Source: Nocardiopsis coralli | Lineage (GTDB): Bacteria; Actinomycetota; Actinomycetes; Streptosporangiales; Streptosporangiaceae | Direction of reading: 5' to 3' | Length of the DNA: 60,616 nucleotides | Assembly: GCF_014892575.1 (NCBI RefSeq) | Contig: NZ_JADBGI010000034.1 | Location: 1-60,616 of the forward strand | Shown here: in pieces, positions 8,726-16,900 of the stretch | Layout of the letters: every line of letters begins with the position of its first letter | How positions within the stretch are numbered: the stretch's first letter is position 1 | Translations under genes and position numbers: made by a program | The notes under the pieces: generated by a model | Seen by the model: only the letters and a program-made list of their open reading frames with translations | The model's database searches: none | Told to the model about the DNA's origin: nothing

Positions 8726-9579
8726 GACTGCGCGGGCGCGACTACGGCGCCGACACCTCCCTGGTCATGGCGATCGTCAACCGCACCACCGACTCCTTCT
8801 ACGACAAGGGCGCCACCTGGGCCGAGGGGCCCGCCCTCGAACGGGTGCGCAAGGTCGTGGACGAGGGCGCCGACATCGTCGACATCGGCGGCATCAAGGC
8901 CGCACCGGGCGAGGAGATCGACGCCGACGAGGAGAAGCGCCGCGTCGTGGACTTCGTCGCCGCGGTGCGCGCCGAGTTCCCCGACCTGATCATCAGCGTC
9001 GACACCTGGCGCGCCACCGTCGGGGAGGCGGTGTGCGAGGCCGGCGCCGACCTGCTCAACGACGCCTGGGGCGGGCACGACCCCGGACTGGCGGAGGTCG
9101 CCGCGGAGCAGGGAGCAGCGTTGGTGTGCACCCACACCGGCGGGGTCACCCCGCGCACCCGTCCGCACCGGGTGGCCTACGACGACGTGGTGCGCGACGC
9201 GATCGACTCCACGGTCGCCCAGGCCGAACGCGCGGTGGCCCTGGGCGTGGACCCGGCCTCGGCGATCATCGACCCGGCGCACGACTTCGGCAAGAACACC
9301 TGGCACTCCCTGGAACTGACCCGCCGCCTGGACGAGATGGTCGCCACCGGGTGGCCGGTCCTGGTGTCGCTGTCCAACAAGGACTTCGTGGGGGAGAGCC
9401 TCGACCTGCCCGTGGGCGAACGGCTGACCGGGACCCTGGCGGCCACCGCGGTCTCGGCCTGGCACGGGGCGCAGGTCTACCGTGTCCACGAGGTCGCCGA
9501 GACCCGGCAGGTCCTGGACATGGTCGCGAGCATCCGCGGGGTGCGTCCTCCGGCCCGCACCGTCCGGGGCCTGGCCTGA
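8719..9579 (+). CDS. Dihydropteroate synthase-like protein (FolP2 type)
   Basis: 286 residues, TIM-barrel DHPS fold. Visible blocks are VMAIVNRTTDSFYDKG (DHPS normally has NVTPDSF), DIVDIGGIKAAPG (normally DIGGESTRP), ISVDTWRATV, LLNDAWGG, IDPAHDFGKN and HGAQVYRVHEV. The DIGGIKAAPG change removes the STRP loop important for p-aminobenzoate and sulfonamide binding. That resembles the mycobacterial FolP2 paralogue, which lacks DHPS activity. The GTG at 8719 overlaps gpgS, so the two are translationally coupled. A true DHPS role is less likely; the substrate is unknown. Confidence 0.82.
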   Translation: MLRLRGRDYGADTSLVMAIVNRTTDSFYDKGATWAEGPALERVRKVVDEGADIVDIGGIKAAPGEEIDADEEKRRVVDFVAAVRAEFPDLIISVDTWRATVGEAVCEAGADLLNDAWGGHDPGLAEVAAEQGAALVCTHTGGVTPRTRPHRVAYDDVVRDAIDSTVAQAERAVALGVDPASAIIDPAHDFGKNTWHSLELTRRLDEMVATGWPVLVSLSNKDFVGESLDLPVGERLTGTLAATAVSAWHGAQVYRVHEVAETRQVLDMVASIRGVRPPARTVRGLA

Positions 9580-9637
9580 GCCCGGTCCCCGGAACCCGAC
9601 CGCGTCCACGGACGGCACCGCCTGGAAGGAAGCACCG

Positions 9638-10333
9638 ATGATCGTCGGCACCGCAGTGTGCCCGCACCCGCCGCTGCTGCTGCGGGAACTGACCGGGGGC
9701 GAGGACGTGGCCGCCCCCTTGCGCGAGGCCTGCCACGGGGCGCTGGCCGAGCTCGCCGCGACCGCGCCCGACCGCCTGATCGTGGTCGGGGGCGGGACCT
9801 CCACCGGTGAGCACAACGACGCGCCTGTGCCCGCGCGCGCCTACGGGGGAGACGGGCCACGGGTGGCGCAGGCCGAAGCGCTCCCGCTGAGCCTGGCGGT
9901 GGCACGGCGGCTCCTGGACGAGACCGGGAACGAGCTGCCCGTGGAGCTGCACACCGTCGCCCGCGACGCGGACGCCGGGGAGGTCGCCGCCCTGGCCGCG
10001 CGCCTGGCCGGACGCGGTGAACGTGTCGGGCTGATGGTCATGGGCGATGGCAGCGCGCGCCGCGGCGTGAAGGCGCCCGGTCACCTGGACGAGCGTTCCT
10101 TCGCCTTCGACGACACCGTGCACCGGGCGGTCTCGGAGGGCGACACCGCCGCGCTGGCCGGGCTGGACGCCGGCCTGGCCGAGGAACTCATGGCCGCGGG
10201 GCGGGCCGCGTGGCAGGTCATGGCCGCCGCGGTCGAGCTCGACGGCGTTCCGGTACGGGCCGGGGTGCGGTACGCCGACGACCCGTTCGGGGTGCAGTAC
10301 CTGGTGGGGGTGTGGACGTGCGAGTCCTCCTGA
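9638..10333 (+). CDS. Class III extradiol dioxygenase-like protein
   Basis: 231 residues. It resembles the LigB/extradiol dioxygenase fold: the N-terminal CPHPPLLLRELTGG with its histidine, the RLIVVGGGTS strand, a central RVGLMVMGDGSARRG, and a C-terminal GVRYADDPFGVQYLVG. Actinobacteria carry short alanine-rich members of this family with no known reaction. GGAAGGA (9624-9630) lies 7 bases before the ATG, which fixes the start. It is the third gene of the gpgS operon and overlaps the RibD-like gene by 16 bases. Whether the metal site is complete cannot be judged here. Confidence 0.6.
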   Translation: MIVGTAVCPHPPLLLRELTGGEDVAAPLREACHGALAELAATAPDRLIVVGGGTSTGEHNDAPVPARAYGGDGPRVAQAEALPLSLAVARRLLDETGNELPVELHTVARDADAGEVAALAARLAGRGERVGLMVMGDGSARRGVKAPGHLDERSFAFDDTVHRAVSEGDTAALAGLDAGLAEELMAAGRAAWQVMAAAVELDGVPVRAGVRYADDPFGVQYLVGVWTCESS

Positions 10334-11094
10334 ACGACGCGGTGCCCGACGGCCCGTTCCCCGGTGACCCGGTCGACGGCGCCGGCCTGGAGCGCCTGTA
10401 CGCCTACCCCGACACCTCCGCGCGCGCGTGGGTGCGCGCGAACATGGTCGCGACGGTGGACGGCGGCGCGGCCGGCAACGACGGGCGCACGGCCTCCATC
10501 AACACCGACGCCGACAACAGGGTCTTCACGCTGTTGCGCGACCTGGCCGACGTGATCCTCGTGGGCGCGGGGACCGCCCGGGTCGAGGGGTACCGGCGTG
10601 CGGCGCGGCGCAGCGGGGCGCTGGCCGAGCGGGCCCATGCCGAGGGGCGCGGCGCGCACCCGGCGCTGGCGGTGGTCAGCGCGAGCGGGAGCGTCCCGCC
10701 GATCCTTGCCGAGGAGGTGCCCGACCGGGGCGCCGTGTACCTGGTGACCTGCCAGGCCGCGGGGCAGGAGGCGCTGCAGCGCGCCCGCGACGTGCTGGGC
10801 GCCGAGCGGGTGCTGATCGCCGGGCACGACGAGGTCGACCTGCATCGGGCCGTACGTGTGCTGCACGAGCGGGGGCTGCGCCGGGTGCTGTGCGAGGGCG
10901 GGCCGCGCCTGTTGGCGGACGTGGCGGCCGCGGGGGTGCTCGACGAGCTCTGCCACACCGTGGTTCCGCTGATGGCCGGCGGGCAGGCCCAGCGCATCAC
11001 CGCGGGAACCCCCGCCGATCTGCACCTGTTCCCGCGGCTGGTGTTGGAGGCCGACGGCACGCTCCTGCACCGGTGGATCCGCGACCCGGCCTGA
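10318..11094 (+). CDS. Pyrimidine/dihydrofolate reductase-like protein, RibD C-terminal family
   Basis: 258 residues from GTG 10318, with a G-rich ribosome-binding site 7 bases upstream; GTG 10312 is an alternative. The fold is that of the RibD reductase domain and dihydrofolate reductase: WVRANMVATVDGG, NTDADNRVFTLLRDLADVILVG, GTARVEGY, RVLCEGGPRLLADV and LCHTVVPLM. M. tuberculosis Rv2671, a relative, has been reported to act as an alternative dihydrofolate reductase. The folP-like gene two places upstream makes a pterin or folate-like substrate plausible here. That is an inference, and reduction of a flavin precursor remains possible. Confidence 0.75.
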   Translation: MRVLLNDAVPDGPFPGDPVDGAGLERLYAYPDTSARAWVRANMVATVDGGAAGNDGRTASINTDADNRVFTLLRDLADVILVGAGTARVEGYRRAARRSGALAERAHAEGRGAHPALAVVSASGSVPPILAEEVPDRGAVYLVTCQAAGQEALQRARDVLGAERVLIAGHDEVDLHRAVRVLHERGLRRVLCEGGPRLLADVAAAGVLDELCHTVVPLMAGGQAQRITAGTPADLHLFPRLVLEADGTLLHRWIRDPA

Positions 11095-11108
11095 CGCTGC
11101 GCACAGGA

Positions 11109-11142
11109 GACGGCCGCCGCCCACGGGGAGGCGACGGCCGTC
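11109..11142. terminator. Bidirectional terminator hairpin
   Basis: GACGGCCG (11109-11116) pairs perfectly with CGGCCGTC (11135-11142). It lies between the converging RibD-like and PrsW-like genes. Confidence 0.6.
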
Positions 11143-11156
11143 GGTGATGGCGGAGG

Positions 11157-12413
11157 TCAGTTCACGGCGTACCGTGCGGCCCGGTCCTCGGCCTCCTCCA
11201 CCATCCGTTCCTGGCGCCTGCGCACCTCGGGCCGCTCGGGCCGGGCCACGCTTGCCAGGGCCTTGTGCCGGCCGCGCCGGGAGGCCAGGGCCTTGGCGTC
11301 CGAACGCCGCATCCCCAGGTCCTTGCCCTGCTCGGACAGCGACCTCTTGACCCGGCTCCGGAAGGTGTGGCGGATCGTGAAGTAGACCGCCATCGCGCTC
11401 AGGAAGACGAACGCCACCTTCGCGGCGACGCCGAACAGGCCCTCGCCCAGCAGGGGTGAGTCGAAGAAGAAGTGGCCCAGCATCGCCAGCAGCACCAGAC
11501 CCACGGCGGCCAGTGCCCGCCGTGCGCCGGGCCGCCAGGCCACCGCGGCCAGCAGACCCACGGCCGTACCGGCGATCGCACTCATGGCCCAGTGGCTGCC
11601 GAGCCCGGTCAGGACCACGCGGATCACCGTCGTCTCGGTCACCGAGGTGGCCGGGGCCAGGGCGCCGCTCTGGCTGATCGAGTGGAGCGCGTACAGGAAG
11701 TTCTCCGTCACCTCGAAACCGACACCCACGAGCGCCCCGAAGATGAACCCGTCGATGGGCCCGCGCAGGGCGTGCGGGAAGGCGACCGCGATCACGACCA
11801 CGCCGGCGAGCTTGAGGAACTCCTCGTTGATGGGCGCGGTCAGGGCCGCGCCCCAGGCCCCGGCGGCCTCGTAGCCCAGGATCTGTCCCCACAGGCCACC
11901 CATCCCGGTGTTGGCGTAGGCGGCCACGCCGGTCGCTGCCAGGAGGCCCCAGACGGTGGCCAGGACCGCCACCGGCAGCCTGGGTGCCCGCACGGGCCGG
12001 ATGCGCCGGAAGATCCAGAACCCGACCGCGTAGGTGAGCGCGCACAGCAGGAACGCCAGCACGGCCGGCGCGGCGTAGACGCGCAGGGCCCCGAACATGT
12101 TCGTCGACAGCAGCACCAGACCGACCGCGCAGGCCGCGGCCAGGACCACCAGCGCTGCCAGGGCGGGCAGCCGTTGGCCGGGTTCGTGGTCACCGCGCCC
12201 GATGTGGACGGGACCGGGGGACTCCCCACCGACCGGTCCGTGGTCGGCCGGTTCGCGGTCGTCCTGCCCGCGGTCGGCCGGCTCGGTCTCGCGGGTGCGG
12301 TCCTCGGGGACCACGCCCTCGTGGTCGGGCCCGCGCTGGGAAGGCACCTGCCCTTCCTCGGTTCCGGGTTCCCCGGGTGTGTGCTTGCGGGGTTCGTGCG
12401 GTGCGTGGCTCAT
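11157..12413 (-). CDS. PrsW-family intramembrane metalloprotease
   Basis: 418 residues. A charged, disordered N-terminus of about 80 residues precedes eight or so membrane segments. The PrsW signature residues are visible: PINEEFLKLAG (EExxK-type), GFEVTENFLY (ExxxN), GSHWAMSAIAGTAVG and LGHFFFDSP (conserved histidines). In Bacillus subtilis PrsW makes the first cut in an anti-sigma factor; actinobacterial homologues are numerous and mostly uncharacterised. A basic C-terminal tail lies in the cytosol. The start codon overlaps the stop of the upstream membrane-protein gene (ATGA), so the two are coupled and the upstream protein is a candidate partner or substrate. Confidence 0.85.
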   Translation of the reverse strand: MSHAPHEPRKHTPGEPGTEEGQVPSQRGPDHEGVVPEDRTRETEPADRGQDDREPADHGPVGGESPGPVHIGRGDHEPGQRLPALAALVVLAAACAVGLVLLSTNMFGALRVYAAPAVLAFLLCALTYAVGFWIFRRIRPVRAPRLPVAVLATVWGLLAATGVAAYANTGMGGLWGQILGYEAAGAWGAALTAPINEEFLKLAGVVVIAVAFPHALRGPIDGFIFGALVGVGFEVTENFLYALHSISQSGALAPATSVTETTVIRVVLTGLGSHWAMSAIAGTAVGLLAAVAWRPGARRALAAVGLVLLAMLGHFFFDSPLLGEGLFGVAAKVAFVFLSAMAVYFTIRHTFRSRVKRSLSEQGKDLGMRRSDAKALASRRGRHKALASVARPERPEVRRRQERMVEEAEDRAARYAVN

Positions 12414-13021
12414 CAGGACCCCTCCTGGTGCTCGAAGGAGACCGCTTCGACGACGTCCTCCACGGAGGCCAGATCGGCCCCTGTGGCGTTCTCACCGCCG
12501 AGGGTCATCTTCACGGCGAAGTTGCCGTCGGGGGAGGGGAAGACGGCGGCGCGTTCGGTGCGGTCCTGGGTGCGCAGGTCCCCGACCAGGCCCCGGGTCC
12601 CGTCCTGTGTCGTGGCGGCCTCCGGCTCACCCAGCTGCGCGGACGCGTCGTCGACCCGGCTGGTGGTCTCCATGCCCGACCACAGGTCCTCGGGTGTGGC
12701 CTCCATCCCGCCCGGGGGCTGGATCGAGACCAGGTCGAGCTCGACCGGGCCGCGTGTGAACACGTACTGCTGGCCGGCCATGGTCTTGGTGGTGTCCACG
12801 TTCCAGCCGTCCTGGGGAAGGTCCAGGGAGGCCGCGTAGTCGCCGCCCGAGCCCAGGTCCACGGTGTCGTCGGACGCCAGCGCCTGGGAGCTCGGGGTGA
12901 CCGCGTTCAGCAGCGGCCATCCCGCGCCCAGGAGGACGACGGCCCCGGCGGCCACCCCCAACGGGACCCAGTTGCTGCGGGGACGGCGCACCCCCGTCTC
13001 CCGCTCCGTCGCCTCTGCCAT
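12413..13021 (-). CDS. Single-pass membrane protein of unknown function
   Basis: 202 residues. A short basic cytosolic N-terminus is followed by one membrane segment (about residues 19-41, VPLGVAAGAVVLLGAGWPLL) and an outside domain of about 155 residues. That domain is rich in Asp, Thr and Gly, with no cysteine and no motif I recognise; it has strands such as GQQYVFTRGPVELDLVSIQP and FAVKMTLGG. The stop codon overlaps the start of the PrsW protease gene by four bases. A type II topology beside an intramembrane protease fits a substrate or regulator of that protease, but nothing proves it. Confidence 0.7.
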   Translation of the reverse strand: MAEATERETGVRRPRSNWVPLGVAAGAVVLLGAGWPLLNAVTPSSQALASDDTVDLGSGGDYAASLDLPQDGWNVDTTKTMAGQQYVFTRGPVELDLVSIQPPGGMEATPEDLWSGMETTSRVDDASAQLGEPEAATTQDGTRGLVGDLRTQDRTERAAVFPSPDGNFAVKMTLGGENATGADLASVEDVVEAVSFEHQEGS

Positions 13022-13163
13022 GCGTGCCCCCTTCGTCGTTCACGGACATGGCGTGTGACGACCACAAGAACAGTCCCTTTTGCGGACCTCGGGAGCATTC
13101 GGGAGACTTGTCGCATATTGGCAGGGATTTCACCGGTGCAAGAGCCGGAACCCCGTCAGGGGC

Positions 13164-13197
13164 GGGCCGGGGCCGTACGTCGGCGTGGCCCCGGCCC
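13164..13197 (-). terminator. Strong hairpin after the PAP2/kinase fusion gene
   Basis: GGGCCGGGGCC (13164-13174) pairs perfectly with GGCCCCGGCCC (13187-13197), an 11-bp stem ending 8 bases beyond the stop codon of the minus-strand gene. Confidence 0.65.
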
Positions 13198-13205
13198 CGC
13201 GCCCA

Positions 13206-14681
13206 TCAGGCGGAGGACACCGCCGGCACGAACACCCGCAGCGCCGCCGGGCGCTTGGTGAAGTGCACCTTGGACGAGCCCTCGACCACCTCGCCGTCCA
13301 CCGCGAGCAGCCGCGGCCGCGCCGCGATCGTCAACGACAGGTGCGGCGTGAGGCGCTCGGTGTACCCGCCTCCGCGCGCACGGTGGCCCAGCAGCACGTC
13401 GGCCACCGCACGCAGCCGGGGGAAGGGCGAGCGCGCCTCCAGCACCCGCACGTCCAGGCGACCGTCGGCCAGGTTCTCGCGCAGTGCGGGTACCCGCGCG
13501 TGCGTGCGGTAGCGGCAGTTACCCACGAACGCCCACCACACACGCGTGGGACGCCCGTCCACCACGGCCGGGGTCGGCTCCACCGACACCAGGTCCGCCA
13601 GCAGCGCGGACGCGAACGCCGGCCACTTGCCGATCCGCTCCGCCCACCGGTCCCGGCGCTCCACCATGCGCGGATACGAACCGAACGAGGAGGTGTTGAG
13701 GAAGATCCGCCCGTCCACCTCACCGACGTCCACACGTGCCGTGCGCCCGTCCCGGTAGGCCTCCAGCGCCGTGTCCACCGTGTCCAGGCCCAGGGTGCGC
13801 GCGAAGTTGTTGAGCGTGCCGTCGGGCAGCACCAGCAGCGGGCGCCCGTGCTCCAGGGCGGCCCGGGCCCCCGTGTTGACCGTGCCGTCGCCGCCGGCCA
13901 CCGCCAACACCTCCGCGCCGCGGGCGGCCTCGTCCATCACCTCGGCCATGTCGTCGTCGGCCGTGGTCGTCACGATCCGCGCCCGGGGCATGGCACGCGC
14001 GATCCGGGTCGTCGTGTCGGCCACGTGCGGGGTGGGAACGCCGCCGTCGGCCGCCCGCGGGTTCAGCACCACCGTCACGTCCGCGCCCTCGGGGTCGGTG
14101 CCGCGGTCCGGGGCCGCCACCGCCCGCGCCCCGAACAACAGCTCCGGACGGGGCGGGAGCATCATGCGCGCCGCAAGCCCCGCGCCCACACCGATGGCCG
14201 CGCCGCCCAGCACGTCGCCGGGGTAGTGCACCCCGCTGTGCACACGCGAGACCGCCACCGCCGTGGCCAACAACCCCACCAGAGCGGTCAGCGGACGAGG
14301 GGCGTCCGAGCCGATGCCGGTGGCGAAGCCCACAGCCGCCGCGGTGTGGCCGGAGGGGAAGGAACTGCTCAGGTAGTCGCGGTAGGGGAAACGGGTCGCG
14401 GGCACCAGCGAAGGGTCCGGGCGCGGACGCCGCACGACCTGCTTGAGGGTCGAGGAGGCCGCGTTGGCCAGCCCCGCCGCCGCGATCGCCCGCACCGCGG
14501 TACGCCGCAGGCGCGGGCTGCCGGTCACCGCGAGGGTGCCGGCCACGAGGAACCATGGCGCCATGTTGTCCGTGGCCTGCACGAACGTGGGGGTGTAGGG
14601 GTCCAGGGACGGGAGTCCCACGGAGGTGGCGCGCCGGTGGGCACGCTCGTCGATCCGCCTCAGACGGCGCAGGATTCGCAT
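13206..14681 (-). CDS. PAP2 phosphatase / diacylglycerol kinase-like fusion protein
   Basis: 491 residues with two enzymatic halves. Residues about 40-185 form a membrane PAP2 phosphatase with all three signature motifs: KQVVRRPRP, SSFPSGHT and SRVHSGVHYPGD. Residues about 200-485 form a diacylglycerol/lipid kinase catalytic domain with the nucleotide loop AVAGGDGTVN, LPDGTLNNFARTLG, and the C-terminal VDGEVVEG. Actinobacterial fusions of this type are known only by annotation. They could both add and remove phosphate on a lipid such as polyprenol or diacylglycerol. The gene is alone, divergent from the fatty-acid operon. Confidence 0.88.
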   Translation of the reverse strand: MRILRRLRRIDERAHRRATSVGLPSLDPYTPTFVQATDNMAPWFLVAGTLAVTGSPRLRRTAVRAIAAAGLANAASSTLKQVVRRPRPDPSLVPATRFPYRDYLSSSFPSGHTAAAVGFATGIGSDAPRPLTALVGLLATAVAVSRVHSGVHYPGDVLGGAAIGVGAGLAARMMLPPRPELLFGARAVAAPDRGTDPEGADVTVVLNPRAADGGVPTPHVADTTTRIARAMPRARIVTTTADDDMAEVMDEAARGAEVLAVAGGDGTVNTGARAALEHGRPLLVLPDGTLNNFARTLGLDTVDTALEAYRDGRTARVDVGEVDGRIFLNTSSFGSYPRMVERRDRWAERIGKWPAFASALLADLVSVEPTPAVVDGRPTRVWWAFVGNCRYRTHARVPALRENLADGRLDVRVLEARSPFPRLRAVADVLLGHRARGGGYTERLTPHLSLTIAARPRLLAVDGEVVEGSSKVHFTKRPAALRVFVPAVSSA

Positions 14682-14736
14682 GGACCCCAGGGTGGGGGTC
14701 CATCGCTCTGCTGTCCAGGCGAGTCCGCGAACCGGG

Positions 14737-14824
14737 TTCCCCGAAGCCCTCCGGGGAAGAATCTCGAATCCGGAGCAATCCGTCCTCTTCCCGGCTCCGA
14801 ATCACGGGCATCACCGTGTACACG
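14737..14824. promoter_or_regulatory. Hairpin and palindrome ahead of the fatty-acid operon
   Basis: In the 159-base divergent region, TTCCCCG (14737-14743) pairs with CGGGGAA (14752-14758). CGTGTACACG (14815-14824) is a perfect 10-bp palindrome just ahead of the ribosome-binding site of the first operon gene, well placed for a repressor. I could not assign a regulator. Confidence 0.4.
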
Positions 14825-14840
14825 TGAGCGAAGGGAACCC

Positions 14841-16136
14841 ATGGCAACGGGGCACCACACCGCAGGGCGGCGCCGGGTCGCCGTCATCGGCTCGGGAGTG
14901 GCCGGACTGACGGCCGCACACGTCCTGCACCGCCGCGACGACGTCACCCTCTTCGAGGCCCAGGACCGGCTCGGCGGGCACGCCCACACCCACCGCATCG
15001 AGGAGGACGGCCGCGACCTGCACGTCGACAGCGGATTCATCGTGCACAACCGCTCCACCTACCCGCACCTGCTGCGGCTCTTCGGCGAGCTCGGCGTGGA
15101 CACCACCCCCACCGAGATGAGCATGTCGGTGAGCTGCCGGGGCTGCGGGCTGGAGTACGCGGGCGCACGCGGACTGCGCGCCCTGCTGCCCGGGCGCACC
15201 CGCCGCTCCGTCTCCTACCTGCGCATGCTGACCGAGATCCCGCGGTTCCACCGGGCCGCTCGCCGCCTGCTCGCACAGGGGGAGACCGACAGCGGCGCCG
15301 GCCCCACCCTCGGGGACTTTGTCGACCGGCACGGGTTCAGCCGCTACTTCACCGCGCACTTCCTGCTGCCGCTGGTCTCGGCGGTGTGGTCCTGCCCGGC
15401 CGGGACCGCCCTGGACTACCCGGCCCGCTACCTGTTCGTGTTCCTGAACCACCACGGCATGCTCACCGTGTGGGGCTCGCCCCGCTGGTGGACGGTCAGC
15501 GGGGGCTCGCACACCTACGTCGAACGTGTGGCCAAGAACCTGCACAGCGTGCGCACCTCGACCCCCGTGCTCGGCCTGACCCGGACCCGCGGGGGCGTCC
15601 GGGTCAGGACCGGGCACGGCGAGCACGAGGACTTCGACGCCGCCGTGGTCGCCACCCACGCCGACCAGGCCCTGGCGATGCTCGACGACCCGACGGAGGA
15701 ACAGCGCCGCACCCTGGGTGCCTTCGAGTACTCCCACAACCGGGTCCTGCTGCACACCGACCCCGGCGTCCTGCCCGGCGACACCACGTCCTGGGCCAGC
15801 TGGAACCACCGCCTGCCCTCGTGCGAACCCGACGGCGATCCGGTGCGCGTCAGTTACCACATGAACCGGCTGCAGCGGCTGCCCGCGCGGCGGGACTACG
15901 TCGTCACCCTCAACGACGACGGCACCGTCGACCCCGACCGGGTGGTGGCCGCCATGGACTACAGCCACCCCGTCTTCACCCCCGCCTCGGTGTCCGCGCA
16001 GAGCCGGCTGCCCGACCTCGACGACGGGGTGCTGGCCTTCGCCGGCGCCCACCACGGCTGGGGGTTCCACGAGGACGGCTGCCGCTCCGGGGCCGCGGCC
16101 GCCCGCTCCCTGGGAAGAGAATGGGAGCCACGGTGA
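14841..16136 (+). CDS. FAD-dependent amine-oxidase-like oxidoreductase of a fatty-acid modification operon
   Basis: 431 residues. The FAD-binding Rossmann motif is near the N-terminus (VAVIGSGVAGLTAAHVL, then FEAQDRLGGHAHTH), with GFIVHNRSTYPHL and the later SGGSHTYVERV. The C-terminus has GVLAFAGAHHGWGFHEDG, typical of this NAD/FAD-binding group. Homologues sit beside DUF1365 and Cfa-like genes in many bacteria, including the singlet-oxygen (ChrR) regulon of Rhodobacter sphaeroides. Their role there is thought to be oxidation of modified acyl chains. AAGGGA precedes the ATG. The stop overlaps the next gene. Confidence 0.85.
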   Translation: MATGHHTAGRRRVAVIGSGVAGLTAAHVLHRRDDVTLFEAQDRLGGHAHTHRIEEDGRDLHVDSGFIVHNRSTYPHLLRLFGELGVDTTPTEMSMSVSCRGCGLEYAGARGLRALLPGRTRRSVSYLRMLTEIPRFHRAARRLLAQGETDSGAGPTLGDFVDRHGFSRYFTAHFLLPLVSAVWSCPAGTALDYPARYLFVFLNHHGMLTVWGSPRWWTVSGGSHTYVERVAKNLHSVRTSTPVLGLTRTRGGVRVRTGHGEHEDFDAAVVATHADQALAMLDDPTEEQRRTLGAFEYSHNRVLLHTDPGVLPGDTTSWASWNHRLPSCEPDGDPVRVSYHMNRLQRLPARRDYVVTLNDDGTVDPDRVVAAMDYSHPVFTPASVSAQSRLPDLDDGVLAFAGAHHGWGFHEDGCRSGAAAARSLGREWEPR

Positions 16137-16900
16137 GCAGCTCGACCTCCCCGAACCACGCGGGCCCGACCACGCCGGCTCTGTACGAGTCGGTGGTGGG
16201 GCACGTCCGCACCGCACCGGTGCACAACGCCTTCACCCACCGCACCTACTACTGGCTGGTCGACCTGGACCACCTGCCGCGGCTGCCCCTCCTGCTGCGT
16301 CCCCTGGCCGGGTTCCGCACCGCCGACCACGGCGACGGCGACGCATCCACCCTGCGCGCCGGGGTCGACACCTTCCTCGCCGAGCACGGCATCACGCTCG
16401 GCGAGGAACCGCGTGTGCTCATGCTGTGCCAGGCGCGTGTTCTCGGGTACGTCTTCAACCCCCTGACCGTGTACTGGTGCCGCGACCGGACCGGGCTGCG
16501 CGCCGTGGTCGCCGAGGTCCACAACACCTACGGCGACCGCCACCGCTACCTGGTCCACACCGACGACCGGGGCCGCGCCACCGTCGACAAGGCCCTCTAC
16601 GTCTCACCCTTCAACCGGGTGGAGGGCCATTACCGGCTCACCCTGCCCGAACCCGGACCCCGCCTGTCCCTGACCGTGGCCCTGCACCGCCACGGCCATC
16701 CTCCGTTCACCGCCACGGTGCGCGGCACCCGTAGGAAGGCCACGCCCGGTGCCCTCCTCCGTGCGGCCCTGCGCCACCCGCTCGCCCCCCTCGTGGCAGC
16801 GGCGCGCATCCGACTGCAGGGCATCGGCCTCTACCTGCGCGGACTGCCCGTGCAACCCGACCGGAACAAGGCCCCGACACCGACAGGAACACCACGATGA
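16133..16900 (+). CDS. DUF1365 family protein
   Basis: 255 residues from a GTG that overlaps the previous stop (GTGA), with GGGAG five bases upstream; an ATG at 16121 is an alternative. Family features are the opening ALYESVVGHVRTAPVHNAFTH region, YYWLVDLDHLP, VLMLCQARVLGYVFNPLTVY, EVHNTYGDRHRY and DKALYVSPFNRVEGHY. The biochemical role of DUF1365 is not established; it almost always neighbours the FAD oxidoreductase and Cfa-like genes found on either side here. It is expected to work on membrane acyl chains. Confidence 0.87.
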   Translation: MSSSTSPNHAGPTTPALYESVVGHVRTAPVHNAFTHRTYYWLVDLDHLPRLPLLLRPLAGFRTADHGDGDASTLRAGVDTFLAEHGITLGEEPRVLMLCQARVLGYVFNPLTVYWCRDRTGLRAVVAEVHNTYGDRHRYLVHTDDRGRATVDKALYVSPFNRVEGHYRLTLPEPGPRLSLTVALHRHGHPPFTATVRGTRRKATPGALLRAALRHPLAPLVAAARIRLQGIGLYLRGLPVQPDRNKAPTPTGTPR

